Source of the DNA: Serratia sarumanii
Lineage (GTDB): Bacteria; Pseudomonadota; Gammaproteobacteria; Enterobacterales; Enterobacteriaceae
Reading direction: 5' to 3'
Assembly: GCF_029962605.1 (NCBI RefSeq)
Contig: NZ_CP124750.1
Coordinates: 2,108,001-2,172,000 of the forward strand
DNA: 64,000 nucleotides
In this document: positions 47,956 to 59,140 of the stretch, piece by piece
How the letters are laid out: each line of letters opens with the position of its first letter
Numbering within the stretch: the stretch's first letter is position 1
Position numbers and translations under genes: made by a program
The notes under the pieces: model-generated
Told to the model about the DNA's origin: nothing
Database searches by the model: none
The model's input: only the letters and a program-made list of their open reading frames with translations

Positions 47956-49884
47956 ATGCCTGTTATTACCCTTCCTGACGGTAGTCAGCGTCATTTCGAT
48001 CACCCCGTTTCCCCGATGGATGTCGCGCGCGATATCGGCCCTGGCCTGGCGAAAGCCTGTATCGCCGGCCGCGTCAACGGCGAGCTGGTCGACGCCGGCG
48101 ATCTGATCGAATCGGATGCGCAGCTGGCCATCATCACCATCAAAGATGAGGACGGCCTGGAAATCATGCGCCACTCCTGTGCTCACCTGCTGGGTCATGC
48201 GATCAAGCAGCTGTGGCCGGATACCAAAATGGCGATCGGTCCGGTGATCGACAACGGTTTCTATTATGACGTGGATATCGACCGCACCCTGACGCAGGAA
48301 GACCTGGATCTGCTGGAAAAGCGGATGCACGAGTTGGCCGATAAGGATTACGACGTCATCAAGAAGAAGGTCAGCTGGCAAGAAGCCCGCGACACCTTCG
48401 CTGAGCGCGGCGAAATCTACAAAGTGGCGATCCTGGATGAGAACATCAGCCATGACGATCGTCCTGGCCTGTACCACCACGAAGAATACGTCGACATGTG
48501 CCGTGGCCCGCACGTGCCGAACATGCGTTTCTGCCACCATTTCAAGCTGCAGAAAACCTCCGGCGCTTACTGGCGCGGCGACAGCAAAAACAAAATGCTG
48601 CAGCGTATCTACGGCACCGCCTGGGCAGACAAGAAGCAGTTGAACGCCTACCTGCAACGCCTGGAAGAAGCGGCCAAGCGCGATCACCGCAAGATCGGCA
48701 AACAGCTCGACCTGTATCACATGCAGGAAGAAGCGCCGGGCATGGTGTTCTGGCACAACGACGGTTGGACCATCTTCCGCGAGCTGGAAGCCTTCGTGCG
48801 CATGAAGCTCAAAGAGTACCAGTACCAGGAAGTGAAAGGTCCGTTCATGATGGACCGCGTGCTGTGGGAAAAAACCGGCCACTGGGAAAACTACAAAGAC
48901 GCCATGTTCACCACCGCGTCGGAAAACCGCGAATATTGCATCAAGCCGATGAACTGCCCGGGCCACGTGCAGATCTTCAACCAGGGCCTGAAGTCGTACC
49001 GCGATTTGCCGCTGCGCATGGGCGAGTTCGGCAGCTGCCACCGCAATGAGCCATCGGGTTCCCTGCACGGCCTGATGCGCGTGCGCGGCTTCACGCAGGA
49101 TGACGCCCACATCTTCTGTACCGAAGAGCAGGTGCGCGCCGAAGTGAACGAATGCATCCGCATGGTGTATGACGTGTACGGCACTTTCGGCTTCGACAAG
49201 ATCGCCGTCAAGCTGTCCACTCGCCCGGAAAAACGCATCGGCACCGACGACATGTGGACCCGTGCGGAAGAAGACCTGGCCGCCGCGCTGACCGAGAACG
49301 GCATTCCGTTTGAATATCAGCCGGGTGAGGGCGCCTTCTACGGACCGAAAATTGAATTTACCCTGCATGATTGTTTGGATCGCGCATGGCAATGTGGTAC
49401 CGTGCAGCTCGATTTCTTCTTGCCGGGCCGTTTGGGCGCTTCGTATGTTGGCGAAAACAACGATCGCGTCGTGCCGGTAATGATTCACCGCGCCATTTTG
49501 GGCTCCATGGAACGTTTCATCGGTATCCTGACCGAAGAATACGCCGGGTTCTACCCGACCTGGATCGCTCCGGTGCAGGTGGTGGTGATGAATATCACCG
49601 ACAGCCAGTCTGATTACGTCCAGCAATTGACCAAAAAACTGCAGGATGCAGGCATTCGCGTGAAAGCGGACTTGAGAAATGAGAAGATTGGCTTTAAAAT
49701 TCGCGAACATACTTTACGTCGAGTCCCTTACATGTTGGTGTGCGGCGACAAAGAGGTCGAAGCAGGCAAAGTTGCCGTTCGTACCCGCCGTGGCAAAGAC
49801 CTGGGAAGCCTGGACGTAAACGAAGTCGTAGACAAGCTGCTGAAAGAGATTCGCAGCCGTAGTCTTCATCAACTGGAGGAATAA
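47956..49884 (+). CDS. thrS: Threonyl-tRNA synthetase
   Basis: Class II synthetase of 642 residues, the E. coli length. The N-terminal TGS domain ([27 protein letters not shown]) and editing domain with [16 protein letters not shown] precede the catalytic core: [10 protein letters not shown] (zinc cysteine), motif 2 [31 protein letters not shown] and motif 3 [16 protein letters not shown]. The anticodon-binding domain closes the protein. The E. coli gene is repressed by its own product binding tRNA-like structures in the leader; the 215-base leader here could hold such structures, not examined in detail. infC follows after three bases. Confidence 0.97.
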   Translation: MPVITLPDGSQRHFDHPVSPMDVARDIGPGLAKACIAGRVNGELVDAGDLIESDAQLAIITIKDEDGLEIMRHSCAHLLGHAIKQLWPDTKMAIGPVIDNGFYYDVDIDRTLTQEDLDLLEKRMHELADKDYDVIKKKVSWQEARDTFAERGEIYKVAILDENISHDDRPGLYHHEEYVDMCRGPHVPNMRFCHHFKLQKTSGAYWRGDSKNKMLQRIYGTAWADKKQLNAYLQRLEEAAKRDHRKIGKQLDLYHMQEEAPGMVFWHNDGWTIFRELEAFVRMKLKEYQYQEVKGPFMMDRVLWEKTGHWENYKDAMFTTASENREYCIKPMNCPGHVQIFNQGLKSYRDLPLRMGEFGSCHRNEPSGSLHGLMRVRGFTQDDAHIFCTEEQVRAEVNECIRMVYDVYGTFGFDKIAVKLSTRPEKRIGTDDMWTRAEEDLAAALTENGIPFEYQPGEGAFYGPKIEFTLHDCLDRAWQCGTVQLDFFLPGRLGASYVGENNDRVVPVMIHRAILGSMERFIGILTEEYAGFYPTWIAPVQVVVMNITDSQSDYVQQLTKKLQDAGIRVKADLRNEKIGFKIREHTLRRVPYMLVCGDKEVEAGKVAVRTRRGKDLGSLDVNEVVDKLLKEIRSRSLHQLEE

Positions 49885-50439
<555 letters not shown>

Positions 50440-50455
50440 GGCTTACAAGTAATGG

Positions 50456-50490
50456 AACCCGCGCGGCGCTTGCGCTGTGTGGGTTTTATT
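50456..50490 (+). promoter_or_regulatory. Long terminator-like hairpin between infC and rpmI
   Basis: AACCCGCGCGGCGC and GCGCTGTGTGGGTT pair over 14 positions (three G-U pairs) around a two-base TT, so at least the innermost pair must open in RNA, followed by TTATT. It sits in the leader of rpmI-rplT, where E. coli uses L20-dependent translational control. Partial termination or part of the L20 operator are both possible. Confidence 0.6.
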
Positions 50491-50513
50491 CGCCCAACTG
50501 ATTCGTTGTTTAA

Positions 50514-50735
<222 letters not shown>

Positions 50736-50760
50736 GCCATTTTTTTTGAATTTAGAATAA

Positions 50761-51135
<375 letters not shown>

Positions 51136-51146
51136 GTCAGTAGTAG

Positions 51147-51172
51147 AAGAGGGAGCTTGCTCCCTCTTTTAA
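51147..51172 (+). terminator. Terminator after rplT
   Basis: AAGAGGGAGC and GCTCCCTCTT form an inverted repeat around TT, ending in TTTTAATCTTT. It separates rplT from the pheM-pheST promoter region. Confidence 0.82.
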
Positions 51173-51255
51173 TCTTTGTTTTCAGCGACAAATATTGACT
51201 TTCATTGTCCGCAGCTATATCACTGGTGGGCAATCATCGACAAGGTACCGCAATC

Positions 51256-51300
51256 ATGCACGCAGCTATTTTTCGTTTCTTTTTTTACTTTAGCGCCTGA
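51256..51300 (+). CDS. pheM: PheM leader peptide
   Basis: A 14-residue leader peptide, MHAAIFRFFFYFSA, with five phenylalanine codons, very close to E. coli PheM. Ribosome stalling at the Phe codons when charged tRNA-Phe is short lets the antiterminator form in the downstream RNA, raising pheST expression. Too short for gene finders; identified by sequence and by the attenuator that follows. Confidence 0.95.
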   Translation: MHAAIFRFFFYFSA

Positions 51301-51371
51301 TTTCAGGAGGCTTTGCGCGTAAGAAAAGAAACGAAAAGTAGCGCCTAAGCCTCCCTCGTGGAGGCTTTTTT
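51296..51371 (+). promoter_or_regulatory. pheST attenuator with alternative RNA hairpins
   Basis: Three mutually exclusive elements are visible. CCTGA-TT-TCAGG at 51296-51307 is a pause hairpin over the leader stop. GGAGGCTT at 51306-51313 can pair perfectly with AAGCCTCC at 51347-51354 as antiterminator. AAGCCTCC at 51347-51354 can instead pair with GGAGGCTT at 51360-51367, followed by T residues, as terminator. The remaining 175 bases before pheS hold A/T-rich sequence and a purine-rich ribosome binding site. Confidence 0.9.
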
Positions 51372-51516
51372 GTTTTTGGCCATCGTCCCGCCTTGCAACG
51401 CGTTGCGGTGAGTATGGCTGGCGTTCAGCTCAGGTGAGCCGCCCGGCCGGCAACGCATTGAAAAGTCTTTGAAGATTGCTCAAAGGCGTGTTCGAATATA
51501 GATAACAATTACTTAG

Positions 51517-52530
<1,014 letters not shown>

Positions 52531-52544
52531 GGCGGGAATATCAC

Positions 52545-54932
52545 ATGAAATTCAGTGAACTCTGGTTGCGCGAGTGGGTAAACCCGGCCATCAGCAGCGA
52601 AGCATTATCCGATCAAATCACCATGGCCGGCCTGGAAGTGGACGGCGTGGATCCGGTTGCCGGCGCGTTTAACGGCGTCGTCGTGGGCGAGGTGGTCGAG
52701 TGCGGTCAACACCCGAACGCCGACAAACTGCGCGTCACCAAGGTTAACGTAGGCGGCGATCGCCTGCTCGACATCGTCTGCGGCGCGCCAAACTGCCGTA
52801 CCGGCCTGAAAGTGGCGGTCGCCACCGTGGGCGCGGTGCTGCCGGGCGACTTCAAAATCAAGGCCGCCAAGCTGCGCGGCGAGCCTTCGGAAGGCATGCT
52901 GTGCTCGTTCTCCGAGCTGGGCATTTCCGACGATCATGACGGCATCATCGAGCTGCCTCTGGATGCGCCGATCGGCACCGACATCCGTGACTACCTGAAA
53001 CTGAACGACAACACCATCGAGATCAGCGTCACGCCGAACCGCGCCGACTGCCTGGGCATCATCGGCGTCGCGCGCGACGTGGGCGTACTTAACCAGGTTG
53101 CGCTGACCGAGCCGGACATGAGCCCGGTGGCCGCCACCATCGACGCCACGCTGCCGATCCGCGTTGACGCGCCGCAGGCGTGCCCACGCTATCTGGGGCG
53201 CGTGGTGAAAGGTATCGACGTCAAGGCGCCAAGCCCGCTGTGGATGCGTGAAAAACTGCGTCGTTGCGGCATCCGTTCTATCGATGCCGTGGTAGACGTC
53301 ACCAACTATGTGCTGCTGGAGCTTGGCCAGCCGATGCACGCTTTCGATCTGAGCCGCATCGACGGCGGCATCGTGGTGCGCATGGCGGAAGAAGGGGAAA
53401 CCCTGACGCTGCTGGACGGCAACGAAGCCAAACTGAGCGCCGACACCTTAGTGATCGCCGATCATCAAAAAGCGTTGGCGATGGGCGGCATCTTCGGCGG
53501 CGAGCATTCCGGCGTCAACGGGGAAACTCAGGACGTGCTGCTGGAGTGCGCCTTCTTCAGCCCGCTGTCGATCACCGGCCGCGCACGCCGTCACGGCCTG
53601 CACACCGATGCGTCTCACCGCTATGAGCGCGGCGTCGATCCGGCGTTGCAGTACAAAGCGATGGAGCGCGCCACGCGCCTGCTGCTCGACATCTGCGGCG
53701 GCCAGGCCGGCCCGGTTATCGACGTAACCCACGAAAACGAACTGCCGAAGCGCGCCACCATCACGCTGCGCCGCGAGAAGCTGGATCGTCTGATCGGCCA
53801 TGTGGTGCCGAGCGAGCAGGTCAGCGACATTCTGCGCCGCCTGGGCTGCCAGGTGACCGAGCAGGGCGACAGCTGGCAAGCGGTCGCGCCGAGCTGGCGT
53901 TTCGATATGGAAATCGAAGAGGATCTGGTGGAAGAAGTGGCGCGCGTTTACGGCTACGACAACATCCCGGATGTGCCGGTGCGCGCCGATCTGGTGATGA
54001 CCCAGCATCGCGAAGCCGATCTGACGCTCAAGCGCGTGAAGACCATGCTGGTCGATCACGGCTACCAGGAAGCGATCACCTACAGCTTCGTCGATCCGAA
54101 AGTGCAGGCGCTGCTGCACCCGAATGAAGACGCGCTGATCCTGCCGAGCCCGATTTCGGTCGAAATGTCGGCGATGCGCCTGTCGCTGTGGACCGGTTTG
54201 CTGTCCGCGGTGGTGTATAACCAGAACCGTCAGCAGACGCGTCTGCGCCTGTTCGAAAGCGGTCTGCGCTTTGTGCCTGATAGTGCGGCAGATCTGGGTA
54301 TTCGTCAGGACGTCATGCTGGCAGGCGTGATCGCCGGCCATACGCACGATGAGCATTGGGATCTGGCACGCAAGCCCGTCGACTTCTATGATTTAAAAGG
54401 GGATCTGGAGTCTGTCCTCGAACTGACCGGTAAATTATCCGAAATTCAGTTCCGGGCGGAAGCCAATCCGGCCCTGCATCCAGGGCAGAGTGCGGCGATT
54501 TATTTGCACGGCGAACGCGTAGGTTTCATCGGTGTGATTCACCCGGAACTTGAACGTAAACTGGATCTTAACGGCCGCACCGTGGTGTTTGAACTGGAGT
54601 GGAACAAGCTTGCGAGCCGCGCCGTGCCTCAGGCGCGGGAGATTTCGCGCTTCCCGGCAAACCGCCGTGATATCGCCGTTGTGGTGGCTGAAAACGTCCC
54701 CGCAGAAGATATTTTGGCCGAGTGTAAGAAAGTTGGCGCAAATCAGGTAGTTGGCGTAAACTTGTTTGACGTGTACCGTGGCAAGGGCGTGGCAGAAGGT
54801 GACAAGAGCCTGGCTATCAGTCTGGTATTGCAGGATACCGCTCGTACACTGGAAGAAGAGGAGATAGCCGCTACCGTTGCAAAATGCGTAGAGGCTCTAA
54901 AACAGCGATTCCAAGCATCCTTGAGGGATTGA
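52545..54932 (+). CDS. pheT: Phenylalanyl-tRNA synthetase beta subunit
   Basis: A 795-residue subunit. Domains in order: EMAP/Myf-type tRNA-binding domain ([26 protein letters not shown]), B3/B4 editing domain ([52 protein letters not shown]), B5 domain ([17 protein letters not shown] lies after it), a catalytic-like fold, and a C-terminal anticodon-binding FDX-ACB domain ([21 protein letters not shown]). Length equals the E. coli protein. ihfA starts four bases after its stop. Confidence 0.97.
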   Translation: MKFSELWLREWVNPAISSEALSDQITMAGLEVDGVDPVAGAFNGVVVGEVVECGQHPNADKLRVTKVNVGGDRLLDIVCGAPNCRTGLKVAVATVGAVLPGDFKIKAAKLRGEPSEGMLCSFSELGISDDHDGIIELPLDAPIGTDIRDYLKLNDNTIEISVTPNRADCLGIIGVARDVGVLNQVALTEPDMSPVAATIDATLPIRVDAPQACPRYLGRVVKGIDVKAPSPLWMREKLRRCGIRSIDAVVDVTNYVLLELGQPMHAFDLSRIDGGIVVRMAEEGETLTLLDGNEAKLSADTLVIADHQKALAMGGIFGGEHSGVNGETQDVLLECAFFSPLSITGRARRHGLHTDASHRYERGVDPALQYKAMERATRLLLDICGGQAGPVIDVTHENELPKRATITLRREKLDRLIGHVVPSEQVSDILRRLGCQVTEQGDSWQAVAPSWRFDMEIEEDLVEEVARVYGYDNIPDVPVRADLVMTQHREADLTLKRVKTMLVDHGYQEAITYSFVDPKVQALLHPNEDALILPSPISVEMSAMRLSLWTGLLSAVVYNQNRQQTRLRLFESGLRFVPDSAADLGIRQDVMLAGVIAGHTHDEHWDLARKPVDFYDLKGDLESVLELTGKLSEIQFRAEANPALHPGQSAAIYLHGERVGFIGVIHPELERKLDLNGRTVVFELEWNKLASRAVPQAREISRFPANRRDIAVVVAENVPAEDILAECKKVGANQVVGVNLFDVYRGKGVAEGDKSLAISLVLQDTARTLEEEEIAATVAKCVEALKQRFQASLRD

Positions 54933-54936
54933 ACCT

Positions 54937-55233
54937 ATGGCGCTTACTAAAGCTGAAATGTCAGAACACCTGTTTGAGAAGCTTGGGCTTAGCAAACGGG
55001 ACGCCAAAGACCTGGTGGAACTGTTCTTTGAAGAGGTCCGTCGGGCCCTTGAGAATGGCGAACAGGTAAAACTGTCGGGTTTTGGCAACTTTGATCTGCG
55101 TGACAAGAACCAACGTCCGGGGCGTAACCCGAAGACCGGCGAAGACATTCCGATTACGGCGCGCCGCGTGGTGACCTTCCGTCCGGGGCAGAAGCTGAAA
55201 AGCCGGGTAGAAAACGCCAGCCCGAAAGGGTGA
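54937..55233 (+). CDS. ihfA: Integration host factor alpha subunit
   Basis: A 98-residue DNA-bending protein, forming a heterodimer with IhfB. Typical blocks are [78 protein letters not shown], including the proline that intercalates in NPKTGE. Four-base spacing from pheT shows operon membership, as in E. coli. Confidence 0.98.
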   Translation: MALTKAEMSEHLFEKLGLSKRDAKDLVELFFEEVRRALENGEQVKLSGFGNFDLRDKNQRPGRNPKTGEDIPITARRVVTFRPGQKLKSRVENASPKG

Positions 55234-55250
55234 GTGACGTGTGATATCAA

Positions 55251-55280
55251 AAAAGGCCGCTTGCGCGGCCTTTTTCTTTT
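55251..55280. terminator. Bidirectional terminator between ihfA and the 43-residue gene
   Basis: AAAAGGCCGC and GCGGCCTTTT pair around TTGC with a T run after it on the plus strand and an A run before it. It ends the pheST-ihfA unit and can also end the minus-strand gene at 55419. Confidence 0.9.
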
Positions 55281-55418
55281 TGAGGATAAAATTCAGTTTA
55301 TTCCTAATGGGCAATGTAAGAATTAAAATCCTGCGTTCAAACGCTACGGCGGAAGTTTATTTAAGCTCGATTTCGGAATATTCTTAAATCTTATTTGGTG
55401 AGTGGCATTGTTTTCGCT

Positions 55419-55550
55419 TCAATAACGGCCGTGATAATGGCCAGGGCCATCGCCACGGTGGCCGCCGCCCCAGTGCGGGCCCCAGCAGCAGGCGCTGAGG
55501 CTTGCTGTCAGGGCCACAACGGCCAGCAGGCTGCCTATACGTTTAATCAT
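55419..55550 (-). CDS. Small glycine/histidine-rich lipoprotein-like protein, 43 residues
   Basis: A short gene on the minus strand: MIKRIGSLLAVVALTASLSAC, then a tail rich in Gly, His, Tyr and Trp ending GHYHGRY. The first part is a lipoprotein signal with lipobox LSAC, so the mature product would be a 23-residue lipid-anchored peptide with a CC start. GGAGGAGAATAAG immediately precedes the ATG, an excellent ribosome binding site, and a bidirectional terminator lies downstream. The Gly/His tail might bind metal; that is inference. I do not know a named homologue, and E. coli has no gene here. Confidence 0.75.
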   Translation of the reverse strand: MIKRIGSLLAVVALTASLSACCWGPHWGGGHRGDGPGHYHGRY

Positions 55551-55782
55551 CTTATTCTCCTCCGATGGAAATTCGCTTAATTATAATTGCCACGCCGCTT
55601 GAGAGCCGTCAGTTATTCGTTAAGCCTTGTCAGCGGTTATGATAATTAAAGGCGAGGGCAAACAGTGTAGGGATTGTGTAAGGCCGTCGAAAACAATCTG
55701 AAAATAGGCATCGGTGAGATAGTGGTTAAATAAACGCGCTGATATAACCACTGCAGCAAGAAAAATAGAGTGAGAAGGCAAA

Positions 55783-56199
55783 ATGAAAAAGATCCTGTTG
55801 CTGGTGTGTTTCCCGCTGTTGCTGCCGCTGGCGGCGCAGGCCGATGTCTCTGTCGATATCAATGTGCCGGGCGTTTCTCTGCATCTGGGGGATCAGGACC
55901 GTCGCGGCTACTACTGGGATGGTTACGACTGGCGTCCACCGCAGTGGTGGCATGCGCATCAGGGCCGCGGTCTGGGTGAGCGCAATGCGTGCGGCATGTA
56001 CTGGGACGGCGGCCGCTGGCAGCCATCGCCGCCGCGTGGCTATGATCACCGTGAGCCGGCACGCAGCGGCAATCCGTTCCGCGGCGATCGCGATAATCGC
56101 GACCACGAGCGCAATCATGACGATCGCGGTGCCTCCGACCGCCGCGATGACGGCCGCGGCCAGCCTTATCCACCGGGCAACGCCGGCCCGCATCGTTAA
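55783..56199 (+). CDS. DUF2502 family secreted protein
   Basis: A 138-residue protein with signal peptide MKKILLLVCFPLLLPLAAQA. The next part, DVSVDINVPGVSLHLGDQDRRGYYWDGYDWR, matches the DUF2502 (YpeC-like) family as I recall it. From residue 85 the sequence is a low-complexity tail of Arg, Asp, His and Gly (GDRDNRDHERNHDDRGASDRRDDGRGQ), likely unstructured. Function is unknown. It and the small lipoprotein gene at 55419 are divergent and share the 232-base gap between them. Confidence 0.82.
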   Translation: MKKILLLVCFPLLLPLAAQADVSVDINVPGVSLHLGDQDRRGYYWDGYDWRPPQWWHAHQGRGLGERNACGMYWDGGRWQPSPPRGYDHREPARSGNPFRGDRDNRDHERNHDDRGASDRRDDGRGQPYPPGNAGPHR

Positions 56200-56213
56200 C
56201 CCTGAGTTTATCG

Positions 56214-56261
56214 GCGGCTGGTTTTGCCATCATCGTTGCGATGACGGGCAAGGCCAGCCGC
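56214..56261 (+). terminator. Long imperfect hairpin after the DUF2502 gene
   Basis: GCGGCTGG and CCAGCCGC pair as outer arms around an inner GCC-GGC stem, 15 bases past the stop, followed by TGCTTTCC. A plausible 3' end, with a weak U tail. Confidence 0.4.
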
Positions 56262-56377
56262 TGCTTTCCTGCGCCATCATCCACGCAAGGCTTCCCCTTG
56301 CGGCGTTAACCCCCTAATATTCGACTCAAACGTCAATTATCCGGCCACGACAGCGGCCGGCAGGGAACCGCCGCGCC

Positions 56378-57385
56378 ATGCCAACCAGCCGTACCTTCAC
56401 CTTATTGTTGCAACATCAACGCTACCGCGATAAACGCCAGATCGGTCTGTTGGCGCTGTGCGTGGCGGTGGCGTTGCTGTTCAGCCTTTGCGCCGGCGAC
56501 CAATGGATATGGCCGTCAGAGTGGTTCAGCGATCGGGCGCAACTGTTCGTCTGGCAACTGCGTTTGCCGCGCGCGCTGGCGGTGATGCTGGTCGGTGCCG
56601 CCCTGGCGGTGGCGGGCGCGGTAATGCAGGCGCTGTTTGAAAACCCGCTGGCGGAGCCCGGTCTGCTGGGCGTCGCTAACGGCGCCGGCGTAGCGCTGGT
56701 GCTGACGGTGTTGTTGGGGCAGGGGTTGTTGCCGGTGGCGCTGATGAGCGCCGCCGCGATAGCCGGTGCGCTGGCGATGACCTTCCTGTTGCTGGGCTTC
56801 GCTCGCCGCCGACGTCTGACCAATGCGCGGCTGTTGCTGGTCGGCGTAGCGCTGGGCATCGTGTGCAGCGCGCTGATGACCTGGGCGGTCTATTTCAGCA
56901 CCAGCCTCGATCTGCGGCAGCTGATGTACTGGATGATGGGCGGTTTCGGCGGGGTCGACTGGCGCCAAAAGTGGCTGGTGCTGGCGCTGCTGCCGGTGCT
57001 GCTGTGGTTGTGTGGCCAGGGCAAAGCGCTCAACCTGATGGCGCTGGGCGAGGTACAGGCGCGGCAACTAGGGCTGTCGCTGCATCTGTGGCGTAACCTG
57101 CTGGTGCTGGCGATCGGCTGGCTGGTCGGCGTCAGCGTGGCGCTCGCCGGGGTGATTGGCTTCGTTGGGCTGGTGATCCCGCATATCTTGCGGCTTATCG
57201 GCCTGACCGACCAACGCTATCTGTTGCCGGCCTGCGCGCTGGCCGGGGCCGGGGTGTTGCTGGTGGCCGATGTGGTTGCCCGCATTGCGCTGCTGGCGGC
57301 CGAGCTGCCGATCGGCGTGGTGACCGCCACGCTGGGGGCGCCGCTATTTATCTGGTTACTGACCCGGGCAAAAGGCGTAAGGTAG
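56378..57385 (+). CDS. btuC: Vitamin B12 ABC transporter permease BtuC
   Basis: A 335-residue permease with ten helices that moves cobalamin across the inner membrane with BtuD and BtuF. Conserved blocks: [93 protein letters not shown] (contact with the ATPase) and [20 protein letters not shown]. First gene of btuCED, in the E. coli position after ihfA. No cobalamin riboswitch is evident in the 178 bases upstream. Confidence 0.96.
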   Translation: MPTSRTFTLLLQHQRYRDKRQIGLLALCVAVALLFSLCAGDQWIWPSEWFSDRAQLFVWQLRLPRALAVMLVGAALAVAGAVMQALFENPLAEPGLLGVANGAGVALVLTVLLGQGLLPVALMSAAAIAGALAMTFLLLGFARRRRLTNARLLLVGVALGIVCSALMTWAVYFSTSLDLRQLMYWMMGGFGGVDWRQKWLVLALLPVLLWLCGQGKALNLMALGEVQARQLGLSLHLWRNLLVLAIGWLVGVSVALAGVIGFVGLVIPHILRLIGLTDQRYLLPACALAGAGVLLVADVVARIALLAAELPIGVVTATLGAPLFIWLLTRAKGVR

Positions 57386-57430
57386 TTCTCTTCATTCACC
57401 TGCCATTAAAAAACCAAAGGATGACAACCG

Positions 57431-57982
57431 ATGAGCAAGCCAATCGACAACCTGCCGTTACAAACCATTGAAAATCAGCCGACCACGCTGGGCGCCTACC
57501 AGGGTAAGGTGCTGCTGGTGGTCAACGTAGCCTCGGAATGCGGGCTGACCAAACAGTACGAAGGGCTGGAAGCGCTGTACGAAGCCTACCGCGATCAAGG
57601 GCTGGAAGTCCTCGGGTTCCCGTCCAATGAATTCCTGGGCCAGGAGCCGGGCAGCAACGAAGAGATCCTGGCGTTTTGCCGTGGCACCTTCGGCGTGCAA
57701 TTCCCGATGTTCGCCAAGATTGAGGTGAACGGCGAACGCCGTCATCCGCTGTACCAGGCGCTGATTGCCTCACAGCCGGAGGCTGTCGCACCGCAGGGCA
57801 GCGAGTTTCTGACGCGGATGACCAGCAAAGGGCGTGCGCCGAAGCACACCGGCGATATTCTGTGGAACTTCGAGAAATTCCTGATCGCGCGCGACGGCAC
57901 GGTGATCCAGCGCTTCTCGCCTGACACTACGCCGGAAGATCCGGCGCTGGTGGCGGCGGTGAAACAAGCGCTGGCAGGATAA
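57431..57982 (+). CDS. btuE: Glutathione/thioredoxin peroxidase BtuE
   Basis: A 183-residue glutathione-peroxidase family protein. The peroxidatic cysteine is in VVNVASECGLTKQYEGLEALY, the tetrad glutamine region in LGFPSNEFLGQEPGSNEEI, and Trp-Asn in ILWNFEKFL. E. coli BtuE reduces peroxides and is not needed for B12 uptake although it lies between btuC and btuD. btuD follows after five bases. Confidence 0.95.
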   Translation: MSKPIDNLPLQTIENQPTTLGAYQGKVLLVVNVASECGLTKQYEGLEALYEAYRDQGLEVLGFPSNEFLGQEPGSNEEILAFCRGTFGVQFPMFAKIEVNGERRHPLYQALIASQPEAVAPQGSEFLTRMTSKGRAPKHTGDILWNFEKFLIARDGTVIQRFSPDTTPEDPALVAAVKQALAG

Positions 57983-57987
57983 GACAG

Positions 57988-58743
57988 ATGCTGCAACTCG
58001 TTGAGGTTGGGGTGGCGGGGCGCCTGGCGCCTTTTTCGGCACAGATTGACGGCGGGTTGCAGGTTCACCTGATCGGCCCCAATGGCGCAGGGAAGAGCAC
58101 CCTGTTGGCGCGGGTGGCGGGCATGCTGCCGGGGCTGGGCGAAGTCTGCCTGGACGGACGCGCGTTGGCCGATTATCCGGGGAGCGAGCTGGCGCGCCGA
58201 CGCGGTTATCTCAGCCAGCAACAGCCGCCGGTGTCGTTGATGCCGGTGTTTCAGTATTTGGCGTTGCACCGGCCTGCCGGCGCGGCGCAAACCGAGGTGG
58301 AGCACGCCATTCTCTATCTATGCCAGCGGTTGAAGCTGGTGGATAAGCTGTCACGCACGTTGACGCAGCTTTCCGGTGGCGAATGGCAGCGGGTGCGGCT
58401 GGCGGCGGTGTTGCTGCAGGTGTGGCCCAGCGTCAATCCGCACAGCCGGTTGTTGTTGCTGGATGAACCGACCAATAGCCTGGATGTGGCGCAAAAGGTC
58501 GCGCTGGATCGCCTGCTGCGCGAATTCTGCCAAAGTGGGCGCAGCGCGCTGGTGTGCGCGCACGATCTGAATCATACCCTGCAGCAGGCCGATCGGGTTT
58601 GGTTGCTGCACGCTGGGCAGCTGGTCGCGCAGGGCATCACCCGTGAGGTGATGGCGCCCGACCTGTTGTCGCAGATCTATGAAGTGGATTTTCACCTGCA
58701 ATGGGTGGGGAACCAGCGTTGGATCATGACGCGCACGGCTTAA
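57988..58743 (+). CDS. btuD: Vitamin B12 ABC transporter ATP-binding protein BtuD
   Basis: A 251-residue ATPase. Walker A GPNGAGKSTLL, Q-loop LSQQQPPVSLMPVFQYL, signature QLSGGEWQRVRLAAVLLQ, Walker B LLLLDEPTNSLD and switch histidine in CAHDLNHTL. It powers BtuC; the binding protein BtuF is encoded elsewhere, as in E. coli. Confidence 0.96.
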   Translation: MLQLVEVGVAGRLAPFSAQIDGGLQVHLIGPNGAGKSTLLARVAGMLPGLGEVCLDGRALADYPGSELARRRGYLSQQQPPVSLMPVFQYLALHRPAGAAQTEVEHAILYLCQRLKLVDKLSRTLTQLSGGEWQRVRLAAVLLQVWPSVNPHSRLLLLDEPTNSLDVAQKVALDRLLREFCQSGRSALVCAHDLNHTLQQADRVWLLHAGQLVAQGITREVMAPDLLSQIYEVDFHLQWVGNQRWIMTRTA

Positions 58744-58764
58744 TTCGTCCCGGCAGCATAAATG

Positions 58765-58781
58765 TAAACGAAAACTAAACG
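58765..58781 (-). promoter_or_regulatory. Candidate PhoP box
   Basis: On the minus strand CGTTTA-GTTTT-CGTTTA, two GTTTA units with an 11-base period, as in the PhoP consensus (G/T)GTTTA-N5-(G/T)GTTTA apart from the first base of each hexamer. It is far (360 bases) from arnB and in reverse orientation, so its role is uncertain. Confidence 0.4.
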
Positions 58782-59003
58782 TAGTGAATATAAATAGCCG
58801 GGTAATCATCGGCTATTATTGTTCCACCGCTCATTTTATCGTGGGTTTTATTGAAAAACGTCAATGACGTGCTAGGCTTGATTCGGAAAAAATAAAATAA
58901 GTAAATAATTATTAATATATATAATAAATTGATTTTCATAGTAAATTTAAATTAATGATGACGGCGCCTACCTATCAGTTCTCCCACTGATGACACGTCT
59001 CGT

Positions 59004-59020
59004 CTTAAGGTTTAGTTAAG
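59004..59020 (+). promoter_or_regulatory. PmrA box of the arn operon
   Basis: CTTAAG-GTTTA-GTTAAG fits the PmrA/BasR consensus YTTAAK-N5-YTTAAK with one mismatch, about 120 bases before the arnB start. The arn operon is a PmrA target in Salmonella and E. coli. Confidence 0.68.
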
Positions 59021-59140
59021 CTTGCGGCCTTACATTGTCAGTTAATCCACGGAAACGATTCTTCTCTGGCGTTTAATATTCGTTAAACGAAAGGGATTTA
59101 CAGTGTCATCAAAAGCAGCTCGATACGTTTGGGGTTAACT

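Larger units (their letters stand above)
58744..59140. other. 397-base A/T-rich regulatory region upstream of arnB
   Basis: No gene. The stretch 58860-58960 is strongly A/T rich (runs such as AATTATTAATATATATAATAAATTG), unlike the rest of the window, and could bind H-NS. A PhoP-like direct repeat lies at 58765 and a PmrA-like box at 59004. The arn promoter is expected just after the latter. Confidence 0.6.

Noticed and set aside
47953..49710. Minus-strand open frame of 585 codons opposite thrS
   Set aside because: thrS is full length with all class II motifs; the opposite frame lacks any recognisable feature.
56200..56377. Cobalamin riboswitch before btuC
   Set aside because: The gap is short and I see no B12-box-like conserved block; the hairpin present reads better as the 3' end of the DUF2502 gene. 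btuCED in E. coli also lacks a riboswitch.
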